A stretch of DNA of 5,669 bases from Methyloprofundus sp. Lineage in GTDB: Bacteria > Pseudomonadota > Gammaproteobacteria > Methylococcales > Methylomonadaceae. Made by a program: the position numbers and the translations under genes. The stretch spans positions 1 to 5,669 of the forward strand of contig DAOVWV010000127.1 of NCBI GenBank assembly GCA_030636485.1, written 5' to 3'. This document shows positions 1 through 5,669 of the stretch, one piece after another. A model generated the notes under the pieces. That model had not been told where the DNA came from. It did no database searches and worked only from the letters and a program-made list of their open reading frames with translations. The first letter of the stretch is position 1. Every line of letters begins with the position of its first letter.

Positions 1-274
1 ATCGGAGATTGCCAATAGTGGTAGGGCGATTGATTCACTCTTCATAGATGAGGGGTTTGGTAATTTAGATGCAGAAACGCTGTATACAGTTGTTAGCACG
101 TTGGAAAGGTTAACGGCTAAAGGAAAAACGGTGGGTATTATTTCTCATGTTGAAGGGATTAAGTCGCATATTAAAGTGCAGATTGAGCTGCTTAAGCAGG
201 CTGATGGCATGAGCCGGATTGTACAGCAGAAGGAAGTTGATAAAGAGGGAGATTTAGCAGAAAAAGCAGCATGA
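1..274 (+). CDS. sbcC: Exonuclease subunit SbcC, C-terminal fragment
   Basis: This is the last 90 codons (reading from base 2) of an SMC/Rad50-like ATPase, ending at TGA 272-274; the start lies outside the window. The visible part is the C-terminal half of the split ABC ATPase head. It has a Walker B segment with the catalytic pair (SLFIDEGFGNLD, fragment residues 12-23, D16 and E17), the D-loop after it (LDAETL), and the switch histidine in GIISHVEGIK (H49). The stretch from the D-loop to SHV closely resembles E. coli SbcC. In the family, SbcC pairs with the nuclease SbcD to cleave hairpins and protein-blocked DNA ends. The last 15 or so residues are charged and look like a variable tail. 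The downstream gene is convergent, so sbcC ends its transcription unit here. Assignment of the family is firm; a related Rad50-type ATPase is the only alternative. Confidence 0.9.
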   Translation, partial: SEIANSGRAIDSLFIDEGFGNLDAETLYTVVSTLERLTAKGKTVGIISHVEGIKSHIKVQIELLKQADGMSRIVQQKEVDKEGDLAEKAA

Positions 275-299
275 GCGGGTGGTTGCTCAAAGGAGTGAA

Positions 300-340
300 A
301 ATTCAATAATGCCCAAGTCTGACCTGAGTATTATTGAGTT
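300..340. terminator. Inverted repeat between convergent genes, probable bidirectional terminator
   Basis: Bases 300-312 pair with 328-340 to give a 13-bp stem containing two G-U pairs, around a 15-base loop. The stem is AT-rich, so it is weaker than a classical intrinsic terminator. Reading on the minus strand, the stem runs into a short T tract (TTTT at bases 297-300), which fits termination of the 368-799 gene. On the plus strand the tract after the stem is poor. It sits 25 bases after the sbcC stop and 27 bases beyond the end of the opposing gene, where a shared terminator would be expected. Confidence 0.55.
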
Positions 341-367
341 CTCATTATAGGCAGGAATCTGAAGGGT

Positions 368-799
368 TTATAAATCTAAAATAAATAAACCTTCATAGTT
401 GGTTTCAACGTCTAAATAATTATTCCAGGGATGAATAGGGTATACCACGGGTTTGGTGGGTAAGAGAAAAAATATAAAGTCATTGATTCCAACGGCTGTA
501 CGCCCAACGGTATTTAGCGCACCTAGGGCTACGCCAGCTGTCATGCCATATAAAAAGTTACTTTGATTGGTCACCATAATCATATTTTTGGGGATTTCAA
601 AAAAGCTCAGTGTCGAATTTGATAAGCCCCGCAACACTTTTTGGCCTATTTTTCGACCATAAGAAGCTTTTGTATTCGCGACAGGTACAGGCTCTTTGGC
701 AATAAATTCTTCGTAATGTCCAGCGGCGATACTTAAAGTGGAAAAACATAAGAAAGTGCTGGTTAATAGGGCTAAAAATATTGTTTTATTTAAGTTCAT
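368..799 (-). CDS. Exosortase system-associated protein, TIGR04073-like, exported
   Basis: A 143-residue protein with a Sec-type signal peptide: lysine at residue 5, a hydrophobic core at about 7-24, and a likely signal-peptidase I site after SIA or SIAA (residue 25 or 26). The mature part carries features I associate with the TIGR04073 family: YGRKIGQKVLRGLSN (47-61), EIPKNMI (68-74), the motif TNQSNFLYGMTAG (77-89), GRTAVGINDF (99-108) and the proline-rich PTKPVVYPIHPW (114-125). The central region 82-112 is moderately hydrophobic and glycine-rich. The family is small, predicted periplasmic or envelope-associated, and found in genomes with exosortase systems; its biochemical role is unknown. 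The ATG at 799 is supported by an AAGG Shine-Dalgarno 7 bases upstream and by a promoter just before it. The gene is transcribed alone, converging on sbcC and divergent from the kinase. Family call is from motif recognition, not a search. Confidence 0.75.
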   Translation of the reverse strand: MNLNKTIFLALLTSTFLCFSTLSIAAGHYEEFIAKEPVPVANTKASYGRKIGQKVLRGLSNSTLSFFEIPKNMIMVTNQSNFLYGMTAGVALGALNTVGRTAVGINDFIFFLLPTKPVVYPIHPWNNYLDVETNYEGLFILDL

Positions 800-841
800 C
801 AGATAACCTTAGGTATTAGATATGTCATGTTATTGGCTTTA

Positions 842-850
842 AGTATAGCA
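842..850 (-). promoter_or_regulatory. Extended -10 promoter of the TIGR04073-like gene
   Basis: Read on the minus strand, this is TGCTATACT: an extended -10 (TG, one base, then TATACT, 5 of 6 to the sigma-70 consensus). The -35 region is poor (TTAGTT at 15-base spacing is the best candidate), as is usual with extended -10 promoters. Transcription would start near base 835, giving a leader of about 35 bases before the ATG at 799. Confidence 0.55.
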
Positions 851-866
851 GAACTTTTTAAGAACT
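850..866. repeat. AGAACT direct repeat, 11-base period, over the minus-strand promoter
   Basis: AGAACT occurs at 850-855 and again at 861-866, start to start 11 bases, about one helical turn. The pair lies just upstream of and overlapping the extended -10 of the minus-strand gene, where an activator or repressor would bind. With such short units this could be chance; no regulator is recognised. Confidence 0.25.
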
Positions 867-901
867 AAGGGAGGGCGAGGAAAAAATTAGGCTATATTTC
901 T

Positions 902-919
902 CATGGTCGCGGATGCGGA
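902..919. repeat. Half-copy of a hairpin-like dispersed repeat, upstream copy
   Basis: CATGGTCGCG here (902-911) recurs at 2263-2272 on the same strand. The following GGATGCGGA (911-919) is the exact reverse complement of the TCCGCATCC that precedes the second copy (2255-2263). Together the two sites look like complementary halves of one stem-loop whose arms would be TCCGCATCC and GGATGCGGA around a loop of ATGGTCGC. This copy lacks the left arm. Confidence 0.35.
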
Positions 920-997
920 CAAAGGGTGAGCTTCCAGTGCCGATGGACGCAAAATAAAACAGCTGCATAATTAGCTATGTCACTGTTTCAGCAATAC

Positions 998-1053
998 AGC
1001 TATTGGCAAAATGAGTCGCTAGAAACCTGTAGCCGTAGCCGCACGAAGTATAT
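998..1053 (+). repeat. Diverged direct repeat, copy A (upstream of kinase)
   Basis: A 56-base segment that aligns end to end with 2225-2282. The left ends match 13 of 14 (AGCTATTGG, C or T, AAAA) and the right ends match 12 of 13 (GC, A or G, CGAAGTATAT). The middle is only about half identical and needs two one-base gaps. Both copies lie in non-coding DNA on either side of the kinase gene in the same orientation. No terminal inverted repeats or transposase go with it. It may be a member of a dispersed intergenic repeat family. Confidence 0.45.
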
Positions 1054-1150
1054 TGAGGGAGTTTTGTGGCTTTCTTCTTAAAATCAGCTATCTTTGTATC
1101 TACTAGGCGTTGATTTAGGAGGAGCTTTATCTTTTTTGAGTAATCGCAGA

Positions 1151-1179
1151 CTGAAATCTTGTTCTATTTTTATGATAAT
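1151..1179 (+). promoter_or_regulatory. Candidate sigma-70 promoter of the kinase gene
   Basis: CTGAAA (1151-1156, 4 of 6 to TTGACA) and GATAAT (1174-1179, 5 of 6 to TATAAT) are separated by exactly 17 bases. This is the best sigma-70 match I can find before the kinase. Transcription would begin near 1186, leaving an untranslated leader of about 130 bases. Confidence 0.4.
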
Positions 1180-1276
1180 GACAGTATTCCTAATAGAAGT
1201 TTATGCGCCTGTTTCAGTGTCCCGTATCAAGTGGAGTCGGCTTTGCTCCTGGCAAAAAAATCAGCACACTAAAAGC

Positions 1277-1295
1277 CACGCATTATGATTGCGTG
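1277..1295 (+). promoter_or_regulatory. Leader hairpin just before the kinase ribosome binding site
   Basis: CACGCA (1277-1282) pairs perfectly with TGCGTG (1290-1295) around a 7-base loop. The stem ends 6 bases before the AAGAAGG Shine-Dalgarno (1302-1308). It could influence translation start or transcript stability. It has no T tract after it, so it is not a terminator. The stem is short and may be incidental. Confidence 0.35.
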
Positions 1296-1314
1296 AAATA
1301 TAAGAAGGTAATTT

Positions 1315-2226
1315 ATGGCTGAATATTACGACCCAGAAACCTACCCTAAGCAATGGAATTATTTGCAAACGGGGACGGTTGTAGATGATTACATTATAGA
1401 AAGAGAGCTGGCACATGGTGGCTTTAGTTCAGTCTACCTGGCAAGGAATAGAGAGACTCAAGTACAGGTTGCGCTGAAAGAGTATTTGCCACGAAAACTG
1501 GCACACCGGACATGGAATAATGATATTGTTGCGAATAGCGAAGAATCTAAGAAGTTAATTGCACATGGGCGAGCTTTATTTGTTGATGAGGCAAAAATCT
1601 TAGCTAAGATTAAGCACCCTAATATAGTTGAGGTGGTTAATTTCTTTCAGGCGAATTCTACGGTCTATTTAGTCATGGTCTATGGTTATGGAATAACCCT
1701 GGATAAGTTATTAAAAGATAGAAAAATTAAAATCACTGATAAATGGCTGCTGAGAATTTTTGGAGATTTGTTAGGTGGCCTGGATTTAGTGCATAAGCAA
1801 AATATCCTGCACCTGGATATTAAGCCCGCCAATTTATTGATTCGTCCAGGGAGTGATGTTATGTTGCTCGATTTTGGTGCAATACAGGTCTATCCACAAG
1901 CTAAGGTTAAGAATGCAGCCTATATACTGACTAAAGGCTTTTCGCCTATAGAGCAATATCAAGCGACAGGTATTTTAGGGCCTTATACGGATATTTATGC
2001 GGTGGGGGCTAGTATGCGTGCTTGTCTGGATTTTAATGTGCCCATGCAGGCACCAGATCGTGAAAAAGGTGAACAGTACCCACTGGCACAAGAGGTTTAT
2101 GCGGGAAAAATTAATCATCGATTACTGGAGATAATTGACTGGGCAATGGAAATAAAGCCTACCGATCGTCCGCAGTCGGTACAGGAACTTGGTGGGGCAT
2201 TGGCGGGTGTAAAAAACAGTATGTAG
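1315..2226 (+). CDS. Serine/threonine protein kinase, single-domain, soluble
   Basis: A 303-residue Hanks-type kinase, essentially one kinase domain (about 26-297) with no membrane segment or sensor domain. Visible elements in order: glycine loop LAHGGFSSVY (32-41); ATP-binding lysine K55 in VALKEYLP, a signature of one bacterial branch; helix-C glutamate E92; hinge around LVMVYGYG (119-126); catalytic loop HLDIKPANLL (166-175) with base D168 and metal ligand N173; DFG (186-188); the SPIEQY segment (210-215) in place of APE; DIYAVGA (226-232) and the closing arginine R285. All catalytic residues are present. Odd points: HLD instead of HRD, two positions of the glycine loop replaced (A33, S38), and valine in place of the usual hinge glutamate. 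The ATG at 1315 has AAGAAGG 6 bases upstream. The substrate is unknown, and no partner PP2C phosphatase lies in the window. The stop codon falls at the first bases of a repeat, so a lost C-terminal extension is possible. Confidence 0.88.
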   Translation: MAEYYDPETYPKQWNYLQTGTVVDDYIIERELAHGGFSSVYLARNRETQVQVALKEYLPRKLAHRTWNNDIVANSEESKKLIAHGRALFVDEAKILAKIKHPNIVEVVNFFQANSTVYLVMVYGYGITLDKLLKDRKIKITDKWLLRIFGDLLGGLDLVHKQNILHLDIKPANLLIRPGSDVMLLDFGAIQVYPQAKVKNAAYILTKGFSPIEQYQATGILGPYTDIYAVGASMRACLDFNVPMQAPDREKGEQYPLAQEVYAGKINHRLLEIIDWAMEIKPTDRPQSVQELGGALAGVKNSM

Positions 2227-2282
2227 CTATTGGTAAAAACTCGGTGCTTAGAGATCCGCATCCATGGTCGCGCGAAGTATAT
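2225..2282 (+). repeat. Diverged direct repeat, copy B (downstream of kinase)
   Basis: Partner of 998-1053, 58 bases against 56, collinear and in the same orientation. It begins inside the kinase TAG stop (2224-2226). It contains TCCGCATCC followed by ATGGTCGCG (2255-2272), which is shared in direct or inverted form with 902-919, and a TCGCGCGA palindrome (2268-2275). It fills over half of the 109-base gap between kinase and ribF. Confidence 0.45.
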
Positions 2283-2313
2283 ACCGGTATGTCATTAAAA
2301 ATGTTAATATACT
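2281..2313 (+). promoter_or_regulatory. Palindrome and candidate -10 before ribF
   Basis: ATACCGGTAT (2281-2290) is a perfect 10-base palindrome. It lies directly after the repeat and about 18 bases before TATACT (2308-2313, 5 of 6 to the -10 consensus); an overlapping alternative is TGTTAATAT (2302-2310), an extended -10. No good -35 is present, and the palindrome sits where it would be. A regulator could bind here, or ribF may be read from the kinase promoter. No FMN riboswitch is recognisable in this short gap. Confidence 0.3.
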
Positions 2314-2335
2314 CTATTTTTTAGACCAGAACTGA

Positions 2336-3265
2336 ATGCAGATAATTCGCGGCATTAATCAGCTACAGCAGTTTTCACAAGGCTGTGTACTTACAATTGG
2401 TAATTTCGATGGTGTTCATACAGGGCATAATGTTGTTATTAATAAGTTAGCTGAAAAAGGGAAATTACTGGGATTACCGGTTGTCGTGATGGTCTTTGAA
2501 CCACAGCCTCTAGAATTTTTTCTTAAAGATAATGCACCATCCCGTTTAACCCGGTTAAGAGAAAAGATATTACAAATTAATCATTTACCTGTAGATTATT
2601 TCTTGATAGCCAGCTTTAATCAACAGTTTGCCAATATGGATCCTGAGTATTTTATTCAGGAAATATTACTTCAGCGCTTGAATGTAAAATATCTGGTCGT
2701 GGGGGATGACTTTCATTTTGGCAAGGCAAGGCGTGGCAATTTTACATCGTTACAAGCGGCTGGGAAGTTGCATGATTTTAAGGTAACGGATACTGCTTCT
2801 TATGCTGTAAAAGGAAGCCGGGTGAGTAGTACTTTGATTCGGGATGCACTGAGTAATGGTGACCTGGTAAAAGCCAGGCTATTGTTAGGTCGTGACTATT
2901 CAGTTTGTGGAAGGGTTGTACATGGTGAAAAACTAGGGCGAAAAATAGGTTTTCCCACTGCAAATGTACAGATGTCACGTAAAAATACCCCTATACAAGG
3001 CGTATTTGCGGTGACCATGACAGGGATAGGAGACCAGCCCATCTATGGTGTGGCGAATGTAGGGACAAGGCCAACGGTTGATGGCAGAGCAAAAGTGTTA
3101 TTGGAAACACATTTGTTTAATTTTGACCGGGATATTTATGGAAAGTATGTAGAAGTGCATTTTAAACACAAAATAAGAAGTGAAATGTGCTTTCAATCAT
3201 TGGATGATTTAAAACAGCAGATTCAGTTGGATACTGCTCAAGCTAAGACTTTATTGCAGATTTAA
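2336..3265 (+). CDS. ribF: Bifunctional riboflavin kinase / FAD synthetase
   Basis: A 309-residue cytoplasmic enzyme close to the family length (E. coli about 313) that phosphorylates riboflavin to FMN and then adenylates FMN to FAD. The N-terminal FAD synthetase domain (about 1-180) shows the nucleotidyl-transferase motif GNFDGVHTGH (22-31), FEPQP (54-58), RLTRLREK (70-77), GDDFHFG (123-129) and RVSST (162-166). The C-terminal riboflavin kinase domain (about 184-309) shows GRVVHGEKLGRKIGFPTAN with PTAN at 207-210, the segment GVANVGTRPTV, and the catalytic glutamate E257 in LETHLF. Similarity to E. coli RibF is evident along the whole length. The ATG at 2336 is fixed because TGA lies directly before it in frame, yet there is no clear Shine-Dalgarno. 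It is followed after 6 bases by ileS, the usual partner. The usual upstream neighbour murJ is absent; the kinase stands there instead. Confidence 0.96.
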   Translation: MQIIRGINQLQQFSQGCVLTIGNFDGVHTGHNVVINKLAEKGKLLGLPVVVMVFEPQPLEFFLKDNAPSRLTRLREKILQINHLPVDYFLIASFNQQFANMDPEYFIQEILLQRLNVKYLVVGDDFHFGKARRGNFTSLQAAGKLHDFKVTDTASYAVKGSRVSSTLIRDALSNGDLVKARLLLGRDYSVCGRVVHGEKLGRKIGFPTANVQMSRKNTPIQGVFAVTMTGIGDQPIYGVANVGTRPTVDGRAKVLLETHLFNFDRDIYGKYVEVHFKHKIRSEMCFQSLDDLKQQIQLDTAQAKTLLQI

Positions 3266-3271
3266 TACAAA

Positions 3272-5669
3272 ATGACCATCGATTATAAAAAGACATTAAA
3301 CCTTCCCAAAACAGCTTTCCCAATGAAAGGTAATTTGGCGCAACGTGAACCAGAGCGTTTAAAAAAATGGACAGAAACAGGTTTATACCAGAAAATTCGA
3401 GCGGAATTTTCTGGGAAGCCACCGTTTATTTTGCATGATGGGCCTCCGTATGCCAACGGTGCGATTCATATTGGTCATGCCGTCAATAAAGTTTTAAAAG
3501 ATATTATCCTTAAATCCAAAACTTTGGCGGGATTTGATGCGCCGTATGTTCCAGGCTGGGACTGTCATGGTTTGCCCATTGAGTTAATGGTTGAAAAGAA
3601 AGTGGGTAAAGCCGGGGGTAAGGTTACGCCCGAGGTGTTTCGTAAAGCCTGTCGGGAATATGCAACGAAACAGGTCAAAATGCAAAAAGACGAGTTTGTG
3701 CGTCTAGGTGTTCTGGGTGAGTGGGATACGCCTTACCTGACCATGGATTATAAGTTTGAAGCGAATATCATTCGTTCATTAGGTAAAATCAATGCCAAAG
3801 GCCATTTAAGCAAAGGCTTTAAACCTGTGCACTGGTGTACTGATTGTGGTTCTGCGTTGGCTGAGGCTGAAGTAGAATATGAAGATAAACACTCTCCGGC
3901 GATAGATGTGCGCTTTGAAGTGCTGGATGAAGCGAAGTTTTTTGCCAGTTGCCATCATATACCTGAGCATGACGGGGAAGGGCCTTTATCCGTTGTTATC
4001 TGGACAACAACTCCCTGGACTTTACCCGCGAATCAGGCGGTGAGTTTAAACCCTAAGTACGAATATGTGGTGGTGCAATGTGAGAAGGATGGACAAAAAG
4101 AGCGCTTAGTATTGGTTAATCAGTTGTGGAATGGTGCCATTGAGCGCTATGGTATGGAAAATGCCCGTGTATTGGCATATTGCAATGGTGATGCCTTAGA
4201 GGGACAAATGCTGATGCACCCTTTTTATCACCGTAAAGTGCCTATCGTTTTGGGGGATCATGTTACCGCAGAAGCGGGTACAGGAGCAGTGCATACCGCG
4301 CCTGGGCATGGCCAGGATGACTATGTGGTTGGTCAGCGCTATGGTTTGCCGGTTGATAACCCTGTTGGCGATAATGGTGTGTTTTTGCCCAATACCGAAT
4401 TATTTGCCGGAGAACATGTGTTTTCTGCGAATGATCATGTAATCGAAGTTTTGACCAGTAAACATAAGCTACTGCATCACGAAGCACTGTTACATAGCTA
4501 CCCACATTGCTGGCGGCACAAAACCCCGATTATTTTTCGCGCGACACCACAGTGGTTTATTTCCATGGAACAAGGTGAATTGCGTGAAAAAGCACTGCAA
4601 GAAATTAAAAAAGTTGAATGGCTACCTGACTGGGGGCAAGCGCGTATTGAAGGGATGGTGGAAAACCGTCCTGACTGGTGTATTTCAAGACAGCGTACCT
4701 GGGGCGTTCCTATTCCTTTCTTTGTTCATAAAGAAACAGGCGAGCTACACCCTGAAACCGATAAGCTGGTGGAAGATATCGCTCTGCACGTAGAGCAAAA
4801 AGGCATCGATGCCTGGTTCACACTGGATAAAGCAGATTGGTTGGGGGATGAAGCGGATGATTATGAGAAAACCCAGGATACTCTGGATGTCTGGTTTGAT
4901 TCGGGGGTTACTCATGAAGCGGTATTAAATCAACGCGACCCGCTTGGTTTTCCGGCGGATTTATATCTGGAAGGCTCGGATCAGCATCGTGGCTGGTTTC
5001 AGTCGTCCTTATTAACATCGGTTGCGATACACGGTGAAGCACCGTATAAATCTGTTTTAACACACGGGTTTACCGTCGATGCCGATGGTAAAAAAATGTC
5101 TAAATCACGTGGCAATGTGGTTGCTCCGCAATCCGTGATGAAATCACTCGGTGCAGATGTGTTGCGTCTTTGGGTTTCGGGTACGGATTATCGTGGGGAA
5201 ATGACCGTTTCGGATGAAATCTTGAAGCGTACCTCGGATGTGTATCGTCGCTTAAGAAATACTTCACGCTTTCTATTATCGAATCTGGATGGGTTTGATC
5301 CAGCTCAGCATTCTGTTAAAGCAGAGGATATGCTGGCACTGGACCGCTGGGTTGTCGACAGGGCATTGCTGTTACAAGAAGAAGTGATACAGGCTTATGA
5401 GCAATACCAGTTCCATGTGATTAACCAGAAAGTACATCATTTTTGTGCAATGGACTTGGGTGGTTTTTATCTGGATATTATTAAAGACCGCCAATATACG
5501 GTAAAAGCAGATAGTCTGGCTCGCCGGTCTGCACAAACAGCAATGTATCACGTTATGGAAGCGATGGTACGTTGGTTAGCGCCGATTACCTGCTATACCG
5601 CAGATGAGATTTGGCAATATATGCCAGGTGAGCGTAGTGAGTCTGTGCACCTTGAGACCTGGTATGAAG
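3272..5669 (+). CDS. ileS: Isoleucyl-tRNA synthetase, type 1, truncated at window edge
   Basis: The first 799 codons and one base of an open frame that runs off the window; E. coli IleRS has about 938 residues, so roughly 140 are missing, including the rest of the anticodon-binding region and the C-terminal zinc site. This cytoplasmic class I synthetase charges tRNA-Ile. Visible motifs: HIGH at 66-69 within [15 protein letters not shown], the connective segment [17 protein letters not shown] (187-203), the editing domain with [11 protein letters not shown] (244-254) and [16 protein letters not shown] (336-351), DVWFDSG (539-545), the substrate-binding [10 protein letters not shown] (from 567), and KMSKS (608-612). 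These fit the bacterial type 1 enzyme, the class normally sensitive to mupirocin. I read the frame through without a stop or frameshift. The ATG at 3272 has no clear Shine-Dalgarno and lies 6 bases after the ribF stop, suggesting co-transcription and translational coupling. lspA would be expected next. Confidence 0.97.
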   Translation, partial: MTIDYKKTLNLPKTAFPMKGNLAQREPERLKKWTETGLYQKIRAEFSGKPPFILHDGPPYANGAIHIGHAVNKVLKDIILKSKTLAGFDAPYVPGWDCHGLPIELMVEKKVGKAGGKVTPEVFRKACREYATKQVKMQKDEFVRLGVLGEWDTPYLTMDYKFEANIIRSLGKINAKGHLSKGFKPVHWCTDCGSALAEAEVEYEDKHSPAIDVRFEVLDEAKFFASCHHIPEHDGEGPLSVVIWTTTPWTLPANQAVSLNPKYEYVVVQCEKDGQKERLVLVNQLWNGAIERYGMENARVLAYCNGDALEGQMLMHPFYHRKVPIVLGDHVTAEAGTGAVHTAPGHGQDDYVVGQRYGLPVDNPVGDNGVFLPNTELFAGEHVFSANDHVIEVLTSKHKLLHHEALLHSYPHCWRHKTPIIFRATPQWFISMEQGELREKALQEIKKVEWLPDWGQARIEGMVENRPDWCISRQRTWGVPIPFFVHKETGELHPETDKLVEDIALHVEQKGIDAWFTLDKADWLGDEADDYEKTQDTLDVWFDSGVTHEAVLNQRDPLGFPADLYLEGSDQHRGWFQSSLLTSVAIHGEAPYKSVLTHGFTVDADGKKMSKSRGNVVAPQSVMKSLGADVLRLWVSGTDYRGEMTVSDEILKRTSDVYRRLRNTSRFLLSNLDGFDPAQHSVKAEDMLALDRWVVDRALLLQEEVIQAYEQYQFHVINQKVHHFCAMDLGGFYLDIIKDRQYTVKADSLARRSAQTAMYHVMEAMVRWLAPITCYTADEIWQYMPGERSESVHLETWYE

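Larger units (their letters stand above)
851..1314. other. Intergenic region upstream of the kinase, no convincing gene
   Basis: About 460 bases between two divergent genes. The first part (902-1053) is richer in GC in places and contains sequence shared with the gap after the kinase. It also contains a 6-base tandem duplication (TAGCCG twice, 1030-1041). The second part is AT-rich and holds a candidate kinase promoter and leader hairpin. A 64-codon open frame at 1094-1288 starts at TTG. An AGGAGG at 1117-1122 lies 13 bases before an in-frame TTG at 1136, which is too far for a good ribosome site, so I do not call it a gene. No tRNA or known structured RNA is recognised. Confidence 0.6.

Noticed and set aside
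309..350. 13-codon frame after AAGGAG at 290-295
   Set aside because: The spacing is 13 bases, the frame is tiny and lies within the inverted repeat; a terminator explains the region better.
1233..1260. GGAG and CTCC stem followed by an A run, considered as a terminator
   Set aside because: The stem is only 4 bp, and the run is A on the plus strand; on the minus strand the T run comes before the stem, so it cannot act as a terminator either way.
1094..1288. 64-codon open frame on the plus strand with a TTG start and one hydrophobic stretch
   Set aside because: No family is recognisable, the AGGAGG nearby is 13 bases from the nearest in-frame start, and the frame overlaps the best kinase promoter.
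998..2282. Insertion sequence or composite transposon around the kinase
   Set aside because: There is no transposase and there are no terminal inverted repeats; the flanking sequences are direct and diverged, so only a repeat is claimed.
2227..2335. FMN riboswitch before ribF
   Set aside because: The gap is too short and is mostly repeat sequence; none of the conserved RFN element stems can be seen.
2778..2978. 66-codon open frame on the minus strand inside ribF
   Set aside because: It is an antisense shadow of a conserved enzyme gene and has no recognisable features.
4260..4793. Open frames on both strands inside ileS
   Set aside because: They overlap conserved editing and core domains of ileS in other frames; the ileS frame is intact across the region.

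Overview
This window looks like chromosomal DNA of a fairly AT-rich gammaproteobacterium. RibF and IleS read clearly as the gammaproteobacterial forms. The small secreted protein belongs to a family (TIGR04073) tied to exosortase-carrying Proteobacteria, including gammaproteobacterial methanotrophs (Methylococcales), so a Methylococcales-like host is a reasonable guess but is not proven.

Layout: (1) 1-274, plus strand, the last 90 codons of sbcC (SMC-like nuclease ATPase). (2) 275-367, a convergent gap with a 13-bp imperfect hairpin that probably terminates both neighbours. (3) 368-799, minus strand, a small exported TIGR04073-type protein with a good extended -10 promoter. (4) 800-1314, about 0.5 kb without a convincing gene. 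It holds repeat-like sequence, a candidate promoter and a leader hairpin. (5) 1315-2226, plus strand, a compact soluble Ser/Thr protein kinase that is catalytically complete but has an atypical glycine loop and HLD in place of HRD. (6) 2227-2335, a short gap holding a second copy of the repeat-like sequence and a 10-bp perfect palindrome. (7) 2336-3265, ribF. (8) 3272-5669, ileS, cut by the window edge, in tight tandem with ribF.

ribF-ileS is a conserved housekeeping pair (usually murJ-ribF-ileS-lspA in Gammaproteobacteria). Here murJ is not the upstream neighbour; the kinase is. The kinase is bracketed by two diverged copies of a roughly 57-bp sequence (998-1053 and 2225-2282), and its stop codon lies at the first bases of the downstream copy. 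This suggests the kinase, or the repeats around it, is an accessory insertion beside the housekeeping operon. No CRISPR array, tRNA, rRNA, transposase or recognisable riboswitch is visible. The most interesting part is the kinase locus and its repeats; I do not see strong evidence for a wholly new system.
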